Shown piece by piece: positions 1 to 6,494 of a stretch of 6,715 nucleotides of DNA. The notes under the pieces were generated by a model that had not been told where the DNA came from, made no database searches, and saw nothing but the letters and a program-made list of their open reading frames with translations. Every line of letters starts with the position of its first letter. Position 1 is the first letter of the stretch. Source of the stretch: Mycobacterium sp. (GTDB lineage: Bacteria > Actinomycetota > Actinomycetes > Mycobacteriales > Mycobacteriaceae); NCBI GenBank assembly GCA_018500005.2, contig JAHBAP020000562.1:1-6715 (forward strand), given 5' to 3'. Position numbers and translations under genes: made by a program.

Positions 1-27
1 GCAGCGTCAGATGTGTATAAGAGACAG
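1..27 (+). other. Residual Nextera transposase adapter (sequencing artefact)
   Basis: Bases 9-27 read AGATGTGTATAAGAGACAG, the complete 19-bp Tn5 mosaic end used in Nextera libraries. Bases 1-8 (GCAGCGTC) match the preceding part of the Nextera read-1 adapter. The match is exact over 27 bases, so this is untrimmed synthetic sequence and not part of the genome. Genomic sequence begins at about base 28; base 27 (G) could belong to either. On the minus strand the open frame of the oxidase runs into the adapter and would gain the artefactual tail CLLYTSDA. Confidence 0.97.
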
Positions 28-755
28 GGATAGATCATGCCGTTCAGCCGTGGTGTCGGCGTCGGCTTGAGGCCCAGGTAGGCGCCACGGAACGGAACGA
101 TCTGCGGGTCTCGCGGCGCACCGGAGCGGCGCGCCAGCCGATCAGCCCACAGGCCGGCGCAGACGATCACCGACCGGGCTTTCACCGGACCCTGGGCGCT
201 GTGGACGAGGCCGGGGTCCATCGCGGTGACCTCGGTTCCGAATCGCAGGTCGACGCCTTTGCGCCGCAACTCCGCGGCCAGCACCCGGGCGACCTCGGCA
301 TAATCCACGATCCCGGTGTTGGGGGCGTGAAGTGCCTGCAGCCCAACGGCATTGGGTTCGATCTCGCCGATCTCCCCTGCCTCGATCCGGCGTAACCCGG
401 GAACGGCGTTGGCGACTCCGCGGGCCTCGAGGTCGTCGAGACGCGGGAGTTCGTCGGCGTCCAGGGCGACGATCAGCTTGCCGCAGCGTTCGTACCGGAT
501 CGCGTTGTCCTCGCAGTACTCGTACATCAACCGGGCGCCTTCGACGCAGAGTCGGGCTTTCAGCGATCCGGGCGGGTAGTAGATGCCGCCGTGGATCACC
601 CCGGAGTTGTGTCCGGTCTGGTGTTGAGCGGGGGCGCTCTCGCGTTCGAGGACGACGACGTTGTCGGCCGGGCGGCGCATCATCCATTCGCGGGCCACCG
701 CCAGGCCGACGATCCCGGCGCCGACGACAACCAGGTCGTAGGTATCAGCCGACAT
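28..755 (-). CDS. lhgO: L-2-hydroxyglutarate oxidase LhgO, N-terminal 242 residues (3' end cut by the contig edge)
   Basis: FAD-dependent oxidoreductase of the DAO family that oxidises L-2-hydroxyglutarate to 2-oxoglutarate, usually passing electrons to the membrane quinone pool. The N-terminus shows the FAD Rossmann motif VVVGAGIVGLAVA (about residues 9-21), with Glu37 after the second strand (VVVLER) placed to bind the adenosine ribose. The block GHNSGVIHGGIYYPPGSLKA (48-67) is very characteristic of LhgO/L2HGDH proteins. Further family blocks are GIVDYAEV (148-155), VIVCAGLWAD (196-205) and PFRGAYLGLKP (221-231). The family is about 400 residues long, so roughly 40% is missing. The break is the adapter at base 27, not a biological truncation. 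ATG at 755 is chosen because it places the FAD motif at the usual distance from the N-terminus. There is no clear Shine-Dalgarno, and the start overlaps the end of the DUF2461 gene by 11 bp, which suggests translational coupling. Family assignment is firm; the exact substrate is inferred from the family. Confidence 0.9.
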
Positions 756-1362
756 GACGGGCCAGCCACTCGTTGAGTGGCACCGCGGCCCGCAGGGTGC
801 TGATCACCCGGTCCTCGGCTTTCGCGGTTCCCAGCCACGCACCCACCGGCCATGACTTCATCATCGCAATGCCTTTGTGCCGCAACAGATCGATGCGCGG
901 ATGGTCCTTGTCGACTCCCCGGGGCGCGGTCTTGAGGACCTCGTGGGCCATGGTCTGGTAGCCGGCCGTGTGCAGGGCTGCGACGATCTCGGCGAGTTCG
1001 GCACCGGACTTCTCCCGGTCCACGGCGGTGCGGTAGCGCGCCAGCGTCGCCGCATCAGGCATGTACAGACCCCCGCCGACGGAGAGCCCCTCGGCGGAGA
1101 ACGACACATAACCCCGGCCCAGCGTTGCGGCGCAATTGGTCTTGTAAGGCGACTTGTCAGCACTGAACCGGACGTCGCGGTAGGGACGGAAGATCTTGCC
1201 GGGTCCGAACTCAGCGGCGAGGTCTGCAAGCAGTTTTTCCATCGGTCCGCGCACAGCCTGCTCGTAGGTCTCTTTGTGGTCCTGCCAGTAGACCCTGGAG
1301 TTGTCCGCCTCCAGGCCCTCGTAGAACTCGACCGCTTCGACGGGCCACCCGGTGAATGCCAT
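745..1362 (-). CDS. DUF2461 / TIGR02453 family protein
   Basis: A 205-residue cytoplasmic protein of the DUF2461 family (Pfam PF09365, TIGR02453), whose biochemical role is unknown to me. Family hallmarks are an N-terminal FTGWPVEAVEFYEGLEADNS segment (3-22), the charged central block KIFRPYRDVRFSADKSPYKT (56-75), and the Gly-rich strand SVGGGLYMPDAATLARYR (94-111). Length is normal for the family. No signal peptide or membrane segment is visible. I choose ATG at 1362 (MAFTGW) because it matches the usual short N-terminus. A TTG two codons upstream (1368) is possible and has a weak purine-rich stretch before it. The gene starts 22 bp after the amidohydrolase stop and ends inside the first codons of lhgO, so the three genes are probably one transcript. 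Nothing in the sequence links it mechanistically to 2-hydroxyglutarate metabolism. Confidence 0.9.
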   Translation of the reverse strand: MAFTGWPVEAVEFYEGLEADNSRVYWQDHKETYEQAVRGPMEKLLADLAAEFGPGKIFRPYRDVRFSADKSPYKTNCAATLGRGYVSFSAEGLSVGGGLYMPDAATLARYRTAVDREKSGAELAEIVAALHTAGYQTMAHEVLKTAPRGVDKDHPRIDLLRHKGIAMMKSWPVGAWLGTAKAEDRVISTLRAAVPLNEWLARHVG

Positions 1363-1384
1363 GAGCAATATTCTTACCGGGCCG

Positions 1385-3055
1385 CTATCGAACGTCGTGG
1401 GTGATGCGTCCGTCCATCATGGTCAGCACCACCGGGACCGCATGGATCTCGTGCGGGTCTATGCGGAACAGGTCGGCGTCCAGGACGGTGAGGTCGGCGG
1501 CCTTGCCGGCGGTGAGGCTTCCGGCGCGATGCTCGAGTCGCAATTGGTAGGCGCCGTTGACGGTATAGCCGCGCAAGGCGTCGGCCAGTCCGATCCGCTG
1601 GCGGGCCACCAGGGGCGCCTCGTCCGGATGACCGGGCCGGATGCGGGTCAGCAGTGCCTCGATCTGGATCAGCGGCGGGATCTCGGGGATGTCCACCCCG
1701 GGGATGTCACTGCCGTAGGTGACGGTGGCACCGGAGCGCACCAAGTCGCCATAGGGAAAGAGCCGTTCCTCGACCCGGTCGGCGCCGAGCAGGTTGGTGT
1801 ATATCTCGCGGTACTGCCCGTTGTAGTCGGTGCCCCACAGTGGCGTGCAGTTCGCGATGATGCCCATGGCGGCGTACCGGTTGATGTCGGCGGGGTCGAC
1901 CATCGAGTTGTGCGCCAGCACGTGACGGCTGCCCTCGCCCCCGCGCCGCCGCAGCACCCTTTCATATGCGTCGAGTACCACCCGGGCGGACCCGTCGCCG
2001 TCAATGTGGATGTGCATGTCGAAACCGGCGGCCTGCACGGCCTCGATCTGGGCCTCGATGCTTTCCGCCGGGAAGGTCATCGCACCCAGATCGTCTGCCC
2101 CATGCCCGCAGCACGGAGACAGCAGCAATGCCCCACCGCTCATGAATGTCCCGTCGGCCCACAGCTTGCAGGTGTTGATCTGCACATGCTCGGAGCGCAG
2201 TTCGCGATGCCACCGGGTCAGTCCGTCGGCGATGGCGGTCGGATCGTCCTGGGGGGTACGCGTCCAGTACGAACCAGCGACCCGCACCGGCAGGTTGCCG
2301 GCCTGGTCCTGGGCGATGAGGTCCTCGAACACCCAGCGGGAATCATCGCTGGTGGCCCCGACGATGGTGCCGGCTTCGAAGTAGGCCGTCATTCCCCAGG
2401 AAGGCGCCGGTTGCAGCGTGAGTTGTTGTGCCGCATGGACATTGTCGACGGAGAACAACCCCTGGGCGACGATGATCGGGATGGTGGCCGCGGCCTCGAC
2501 GGCGTGGCCGGTGGGAGTGCCGTCGGGGTCGCGCACCCAAAACTGGGCGCCCGGGTCCGGATCGGGGGTGTCCGGGCCAATAGCCGCAGCGCGCATCGCG
2601 GCGGTGTTGAACCAGGAGTCGTGGGCGTCGGCGGAGAACAGGTACATCGGCCGGTCGCCGGTGATCTCGTCGAGCCATTCGCGACGTGGTGAGCGCTCCT
2701 CGAACGAGTCCGGCATCCAGGCATGCCCGCGCAGTGGCGCCTCGGCGGGCTGAGCGGCCACCCACTCCCGGATGGCGGACAGCACGGCGTCGCGTCCGAC
2801 GATGCCGGAGCGGTCGACGCCGAGTTTGCTCAGCGCCATCGAGGCGAGGTGGTTGTGCGCGTCGACGAACCCGGGCAGACACATCCGACCGCCGAGGTCG
2901 ATCAGTTCCGTTGTGGCGTCGACGAAGTCATCGGCGGCATCCCGGGTGCCGACGTGGACCAGGTCGCTGCCTCTAACCACCACGGCCTGGGCCCAGGGCT
3001 GCGCCGGGTCTGCGGTCCAGATCGGTCCGTTGGTCAGCAGATAGGAGTTCGCCAC
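1385..3055 (-). CDS. YtcJ-like amidohydrolase (amidohydrolase family 3)
   Basis: A 556-residue metal-dependent hydrolase of the YtcJ / N-substituted formamide deformylase branch of the amidohydrolase superfamily (PF07969). Such enzymes hydrolyse C-N bonds in amides or cyclic amides; the substrate here cannot be told. From the GTG start the expected parts are in order: a small beta domain beginning SYLLTNGPIWTADP (4-17), the metal-binding HxH in PGFVDAHNH (His67, His69), KLWADG (Lys297, the candidate carboxylated or metal-bridging lysine), MHIHIDGDG (His348, His350), LAHNS (His382), TYGSD (Asp450), and the closing beta segment AGSLTAGKAADLTVLDAD (511-528). No catalytic residue appears to be missing and no signal peptide is seen. 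I prefer GTG at 3055 because it gives the usual short N-terminus and has TACGGT six bases upstream, as in leaderless starts. ATG at 3091 (568 residues) is the alternative but overlaps the divergent cupin start. It is the first gene of the minus-strand unit with the DUF2461 gene and lhgO. Confidence 0.9.
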   Translation of the reverse strand: MANSYLLTNGPIWTADPAQPWAQAVVVRGSDLVHVGTRDAADDFVDATTELIDLGGRMCLPGFVDAHNHLASMALSKLGVDRSGIVGRDAVLSAIREWVAAQPAEAPLRGHAWMPDSFEERSPRREWLDEITGDRPMYLFSADAHDSWFNTAAMRAAAIGPDTPDPDPGAQFWVRDPDGTPTGHAVEAAATIPIIVAQGLFSVDNVHAAQQLTLQPAPSWGMTAYFEAGTIVGATSDDSRWVFEDLIAQDQAGNLPVRVAGSYWTRTPQDDPTAIADGLTRWHRELRSEHVQINTCKLWADGTFMSGGALLLSPCCGHGADDLGAMTFPAESIEAQIEAVQAAGFDMHIHIDGDGSARVVLDAYERVLRRRGGEGSRHVLAHNSMVDPADINRYAAMGIIANCTPLWGTDYNGQYREIYTNLLGADRVEERLFPYGDLVRSGATVTYGSDIPGVDIPEIPPLIQIEALLTRIRPGHPDEAPLVARQRIGLADALRGYTVNGAYQLRLEHRAGSLTAGKAADLTVLDADLFRIDPHEIHAVPVVLTMMDGRITHDVR

Positions 3056-3061
3056 TTCCGC

Positions 3062-3067
3062 ACCGTA
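3062..3067 (-). promoter_or_regulatory. Possible -10 element for a leaderless amidohydrolase transcript
   Basis: On the minus strand TACGGT fits the mycobacterial -10 pattern TANNNT. Its 3' end lies six bases before the GTG at 3055, so transcription would start at the first base of the start codon. No good -35 is visible, which is common for such promoters. A single degenerate hexamer is weak evidence. Confidence 0.3.
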
Positions 3068-3089
3068 GCGCTGTGACACCCTGACAGCC

Positions 3090-3515
3090 ATGAAAGGCAT
3101 GCATCTGGGAGTCATCCTCGCCGTCGTCGCCGCAACGTTGGCTTCCCCGGCGTCGGCGACCCCGTCCAGCGGCGTCGAGGTCGTCACGCTGTCCCAGAAC
3201 GTCGTCGACGGCACCGAGTACTCCGTCACCCGGATCACCGTCGCGCCGGGAGGCGGTACCGGCTGGCATTACCACCCCGGGGAGGTGTTCGGCTTCATCA
3301 GCGAAGGTGCGATGACCCACTACGAAGGCGGATGCACGGTGGACGCGGTGTATTCCACCGGGGCGCCGGTCAAGGAAGGCGTCGGCCCGGGCTTCGTGCA
3401 CAACGGCCGCAACGAGGGCAGCACCCCACTGGTGATGGAGGTCGTCTACATCAATCCGGTCGGCATGCCCAAGTCGGTCGAGGTTCCGGGACCGGCGGAC
3501 TGCCCGGTTTCCTGA
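3090..3515 (+). CDS. Exported small cupin-domain protein
   Basis: A 141-residue single-domain cupin with a Sec signal peptide: Lys2 in the n-region, a hydrophobic core GVILAVVAATLA (7-18) and a likely cleavage site after ASA (21-23). There is no lipobox cysteine, so a periplasmic or secreted soluble protein is expected. Cupin motif 1 is GTGWHYHPGEVFGFISEG (56-73), with His60 and His62 as metal ligands. Motif 2 is reduced to GPGFVHNGRNEG (99-110), with His104. The acidic residue of motif 1 (Glu65) sits one position earlier than in the classical HxH(x)3-4E pattern, so the metal site may be three-histidine. Cys82 and Cys138, the only two cysteines, could form a disulfide after export. ATG at 3090 is the most upstream possible start in frame (TAG at 3066) and supplies the lysine; ATG at 3099 is the alternative. 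No Shine-Dalgarno precedes it. It is divergent from the amidohydrolase. Enzymatic or binding function is unknown. Confidence 0.85.
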   Translation: MKGMHLGVILAVVAATLASPASATPSSGVEVVTLSQNVVDGTEYSVTRITVAPGGGTGWHYHPGEVFGFISEGAMTHYEGGCTVDAVYSTGAPVKEGVGPGFVHNGRNEGSTPLVMEVVYINPVGMPKSVEVPGPADCPVS

Positions 3516-3540
3516 CGGCGCGGTGACATCCGTTTCCGCA

Positions 3541-3565
3541 CCGCTGCGGCCGGGGTGCCCAGCGG
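3541..3565 (+). terminator. GC-rich hairpin between the cupin and SDR genes; possible terminator or 5' UTR structure
   Basis: CCGCTG (3541-3546) pairs with CAGCGG (3560-3565), and GGC (3548-3550) pairs with GCC (3557-3559). This gives nine base pairs with one bulged C (3547) and a six-base loop. It lies 25 bp after the cupin stop and ends 33 bp before the SDR start. There is no U-run after it, so it is not a classical intrinsic terminator. U-less hairpins have been proposed as terminators in mycobacteria. A competing six-pair stem, GCGGTG (3520-3525) with CACCGC (3539-3544), shares four bases with it. Confidence 0.3.
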
Positions 3566-3586
3566 GTTCAATGAATACCGGACGAA

Positions 3587-3592
3587 GGGAGG
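3587..3592 (+). promoter_or_regulatory. Strong ribosome binding site that decides the SDR start
   Basis: GGGAGG lies six bases before the GTG at 3599, an ideal spacing. It directly abuts the alternative GTG at 3593, which would leave no spacer. This selects 3599 as the start. Confidence 0.75.
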
Positions 3593-3598
3593 GTGCGG

Positions 3599-4921
3599 GT
3601 GGCGACTGAACGGCTTCGGTGCCTGGTGACCGGTGCCACCGGCTATATCGGCGGACGACTCGTACCCCGGCTTCTCGACAGCGGCTTTGCGGTGCGGGCC
3701 CTGGCACGCAATCCCGACAAGCTGGCCGGGGTGCCGTGGCGCAACCGGATCGAGGTGGCCAAGGGCGACCTCGGCGATCCGGCATCGCTGGAGGCCGCCT
3801 TCGCCGACGTGGACATCGTCTACTACCTGGTGCACTCGATGGGCTTCGAGAAGGACTTCGCCGCCGAGGAGCGCCGCGCGGCACAGAACGTGGTGACCGC
3901 GGCACGCAAAGCCGGGGTGCGGCGCATCGTCTACCTGAGCGGGCTGCACCCCGAAGGTGCCGAACTGTCAACGCATTTGGGCTCCCGGACCACGGTGGGC
4001 GAGATCCTGATCGCCTCGGGTATCGAAACTATCGTGCTGCAGGCCGGCGTGGTCGTCGGCTCGGGATCGGCGTCCTTCGAAATGGTCCGCCACCTCACCG
4101 ACCGGCTTCCGGTAATGACCACGCCGAGGTGGGTGCACAACAAGATTCAGCCGATCGCGATCCGCGATGTCTTGTACTACCTGGTAGCCGCGGCCACCTG
4201 CACGGTGCCCAACTCGCGGACCTGGGATATCGGCGGACCAGACGTGCTGGAGTACGGCGAGATGATGCAGATCTACGCGGAGGTCGCCGGATTGCATCCG
4301 CGGCGGATCCTGGTGCTGCCGGTGCTGACCCCGCGGATCGCCGCGCTGTGGGTCGGTCTTGTGACACCGATTCCGGCCGGACTGGCGCGGCCGTTGGTGG
4401 AGTCGCTGCACTGCGACGCGGTGATGTCCAACCACGATATCGACACCATCATCCCGCCGCCGGACGGTGGCCTGACGCCGTACAAGAAGTCGGTGTCGCT
4501 GGCCCTGGCCCGCATCGCCCGCGGCGAGATCGAAACCGCCTGGAACACCGGGACCGCCGCGTTGGTGCCCAGCGATCCGGAGTGGGCCGGCGAGGTCGTC
4601 TACACCGATACCCGGTCGCGGCACACCTCGGCCAGTCCGGAGCGACTGTGGAAGGCCGTGGAGAACAGCGTGCCCGACCACTGGCGAGTCGAGGAGCGCG
4701 ATCCGGGAAGGGTGCTCAAACTGCACGCCGAACGAGGGGCCGCCGGCGACCGGTGGCTGGAGATGCGAATAAGCCCGGAGGGCAACGGAAGTCGATACGA
4801 GCAGCGGGCGATCTTCTACCCGCGCGGCCTACTGGGACGGGTCTACTGGTACGCGGGGCGGCCGCTGCAGGCGGTTGCGTTGGACCGGCGGGTCAAGAAG
4901 GTGATCTCGCAGGTTCGATAG
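3599..4921 (+). CDS. Atypical SDR / NmrA-like NAD(P)-binding protein with shortened DUF2867-like C-terminus
   Basis: A 440-residue protein. Residues 7-300 form an extended or atypical short-chain dehydrogenase fold: the dinucleotide motif TGATGYIG (11-18), ALARNP (35-40) after the second strand, GDLGDPASL (57-65), YYLVHSMG (75-82), VYLSGLHPEG (111-120) and a divergent substrate region. The classical YxxxK pair is absent. HLGSR (126-130) sits in its place, which is typical of atypical SDRs such as YbjT and NmrA relatives that may bind NAD(P) without ordinary dehydrogenase chemistry. Residues about 336-440 resemble DUF2867, including SASPERLWKAVE, HWRVEERDPGRVLKL and the tail FYPRGLLGRVYWYAGRP. 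The segment normally lying between the first two blocks seems to be missing. No signal peptide or clear membrane helix is seen, although 237-265 is hydrophobic. GTG at 3599 is chosen from the ribosome binding site. The gene is convergent with purF (26-bp gap). Substrate unknown. Confidence 0.88.
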   Translation: MATERLRCLVTGATGYIGGRLVPRLLDSGFAVRALARNPDKLAGVPWRNRIEVAKGDLGDPASLEAAFADVDIVYYLVHSMGFEKDFAAEERRAAQNVVTAARKAGVRRIVYLSGLHPEGAELSTHLGSRTTVGEILIASGIETIVLQAGVVVGSGSASFEMVRHLTDRLPVMTTPRWVHNKIQPIAIRDVLYYLVAAATCTVPNSRTWDIGGPDVLEYGEMMQIYAEVAGLHPRRILVLPVLTPRIAALWVGLVTPIPAGLARPLVESLHCDAVMSNHDIDTIIPPPDGGLTPYKKSVSLALARIARGEIETAWNTGTAALVPSDPEWAGEVVYTDTRSRHTSASPERLWKAVENSVPDHWRVEERDPGRVLKLHAERGAAGDRWLEMRISPEGNGSRYEQRAIFYPRGLLGRVYWYAGRPLQAVALDRRVKKVISQVR

Positions 4922-4947
4922 GGCCTGCCGCGGCCGATGCGCCAGCG

Positions 4948-6462
4948 CTACGGCCGGGTGGGCGCGGAGGCTTTGTCTTTCCCCGCCTGCACTGCGGCCA
5001 GCATGTTCTCCACGACGTTCTTGCCCAGCGCGGCCGCGGTCGGCAGCTCGATCGGATACTTGCCGTCGAAGCACGCGCAGCACAACCGGCTGGCGGGTTG
5101 TTCGGTAGCGGCGATCATGCCCTGCTGCGAGATGTAGCCGAGGGTGTCGGCGCCGATGGCCTGGCGTACCGACTCCAGCATCTCGTCCTCGTCGGTCTGG
5201 TTACCCGGGGCGTTGGCGATGAGTTCGGCCGGGGTGGCGAAGTCGATGCCGTAGAAACACGGCCACTTCACCGGCGGGGAGGCGATCCGGACGTGGACTT
5301 CCAGCGCACCGGCCTCGCGCAGCATCCGGATCAGGGCGCGCTGGGTATTGCCACGCACGATGGAGTCGTCGACGACGATCAGGCGCTTGCCGCGGATGAC
5401 TTCCTTGAGCGGATTGAGCTTGAGTCGAATGCCGAGTTGACGGATTGTCTGCGATGGCTGGATGAAGGTGCGGCCCACGTAGGCGTTCTTCATCAGGCCC
5501 TGCCCGAACGGGATCCCGGATTCCTGGGCGTACCCGACCGCCGCCGGGGTGCCGGACTCCGGCACGGCGATGACCAGGTCGGCCTCTACCGGCATCTCCC
5601 GGGCCAGACGCCGGCCGATGTCCACTCGGGCGGCATGTACCGAGCGACCGCCGATGACGCTGTCGGGACGCGCCAGATACACGTATTCGAAGACGCAGCC
5701 CTTCGGGGTGGGCGGCGCGAAGCGGGTGGAGCGCACCCCGTCGGAGTCGATGGCCAGTAGTTCGCCCGGTTCGATATCGCGCACGAAGGACGCGCCGACG
5801 ATGTCCAGGGCCGCGGTTTCCGAAGCAACCACCCAGCCGCGGTCAAGCCGGCCCAGGGACAGCGGCCGCACCCCGTACGGGTCGCGGGCTGCATACAGCG
5901 TGGACTCGTCCATGAAGACCAGGCAGAACGCCCCGCGCACGGTCGGAAGCAGTTCCAGGGCGGCCTGTTCGATGCTGGAGTCCGCCGCGACGCCGGCCAG
6001 CAGGGCACCGAGGATGTCGGAGTCGGTGGTTGCCGCGCCCGGTTGGTTGTGGTTTATCAGGCCGGCCTTGCGGGCCCGCGCGGCAAGTTCGGTGGTGTTG
6101 ACCAGGTTTCCGTTGTGGCCCAGCGCGACGCCGGTGCCTGCGGCGGTGTTGCGGAACACCGGTTGGGCGTTCTCCCAGGTGGTCGATCCGGTGGTCGAGT
6201 ACCGGCAGTGGCCGATCGCGACGTGGCCGGGCATGGCGGCCAGCGTCTGCTCGTCGAACACCTGGCTGACCAGGCCGAGGTCCTTGAACACCAGCACCTG
6301 CGAGCCGTCGGCGACGGCGATGCCGGCCGCCTCCTGGCCGCGGTGCTGAAGTGCGTAGAGGCCGTAGTAGGTGAGTTTCGCGACTTCCTCGCCGGGAGCC
6401 CATACGCCGAATACGCCGCACTCTTCGCGGGGTTCGTTCTCGTTCTCCAGTTGGCCGGTCAC
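4948..6462 (-). CDS. purF: Amidophosphoribosyltransferase (glutamine PRPP amidotransferase)
   Basis: PurF catalyses the first committed step of purine synthesis, PRPP + glutamine to 5-phosphoribosylamine + glutamate. The 504-residue protein is full length. It has a short propeptide (1-14) ending before Cys15 in EECGVFG, the N-terminal nucleophile exposed by self-processing. The glutaminase half shows YALQHRGQEAAG (36-47), CRYSTTGS (86-93) and GHNGNL (115-120). The PRTase half has the PRPP loop RLIVVDDSIVRGNT (360-373). Cys256, Cys402, Cys461 and Cys464 (the last two in CCAC) correspond to the four ligands of the 4Fe-4S cluster in the Bacillus-type enzyme, whose oxidation makes it oxygen sensitive. 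GTG at 6462 is chosen because AGGGAG lies four bases upstream; the ATG at 6464 is followed at once by TGA. It starts 32 bp after the sterol-carrier gene and is likely co-transcribed with it. purM, the usual next gene in mycobacteria, is not adjacent. Confidence 0.98.
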   Translation of the reverse strand: MTGQLENENEPREECGVFGVWAPGEEVAKLTYYGLYALQHRGQEAAGIAVADGSQVLVFKDLGLVSQVFDEQTLAAMPGHVAIGHCRYSTTGSTTWENAQPVFRNTAAGTGVALGHNGNLVNTTELAARARKAGLINHNQPGAATTDSDILGALLAGVAADSSIEQAALELLPTVRGAFCLVFMDESTLYAARDPYGVRPLSLGRLDRGWVVASETAALDIVGASFVRDIEPGELLAIDSDGVRSTRFAPPTPKGCVFEYVYLARPDSVIGGRSVHAARVDIGRRLAREMPVEADLVIAVPESGTPAAVGYAQESGIPFGQGLMKNAYVGRTFIQPSQTIRQLGIRLKLNPLKEVIRGKRLIVVDDSIVRGNTQRALIRMLREAGALEVHVRIASPPVKWPCFYGIDFATPAELIANAPGNQTDEDEMLESVRQAIGADTLGYISQQGMIAATEQPASRLCCACFDGKYPIELPTAAALGKNVVENMLAAVQAGKDKASAPTRP

Positions 6463-6466
6463 ATTG

Positions 6467-6472
6467 CTCCCT
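6467..6472 (-). promoter_or_regulatory. Ribosome binding site of purF
   Basis: On the minus strand AGGGAG is followed by CAAT and the GTG start at 6462. It supports GTG initiation and falls inside the 32-bp gap after the upstream stop codon, so purF does not rely on coupling to the gene before it. Confidence 0.65.
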
Positions 6473-6494
6473 GGCGTCGACGACGGGAATGAGT

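Noticed and set aside
142..687. A 181-codon Arg-rich minus-strand open frame inside lhgO
   Set aside because: Shadow frame. The true lhgO frame is open over the whole region and carries FAD and LhgO motifs, but has no stop because of the contig edge.
1352..2692. A 446-codon plus-strand open frame antisense to the amidohydrolase
   Set aside because: The opposite strand encodes a full set of amidohydrolase metal-site motifs. The antisense translation is Gly/Val/Asp-rich without recognisable domains.
3056..3238. N-terminal extension of the amidohydrolase up to an ATG at 3238
   Set aside because: It would lie over the cupin signal peptide and N-terminal region. The added 61 residues have no family similarity, and amidohydrolase homology begins at about 3055.
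3593..3598. GTG at 3593 as the SDR start
   Set aside because: The Shine-Dalgarno GGGAGG touches it, leaving no spacer. GTG at 3599 has ideal spacing.
2973..3971. A 332-codon minus-strand open frame across the cupin and the SDR start
   Set aside because: Very Arg/Pro-rich translation. It conflicts with the well-supported cupin and SDR genes.
4922..4947. Possible bidirectional terminator in the convergent gap
   Set aside because: Only a four-pair GGCC/GGCC stem and a self-complementary GCCGCGGC are present, with no U-run on either strand. This is too weak to annotate.
3619..5760. A 713-codon open frame on the plus strand spanning the SDR gene and the antisense of purF
   Set aside because: It overlaps two clearly recognised genes in other frames. 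Its translation is Arg/Gly/Ala-rich with no motif, as expected for a shadow frame in high-GC DNA.
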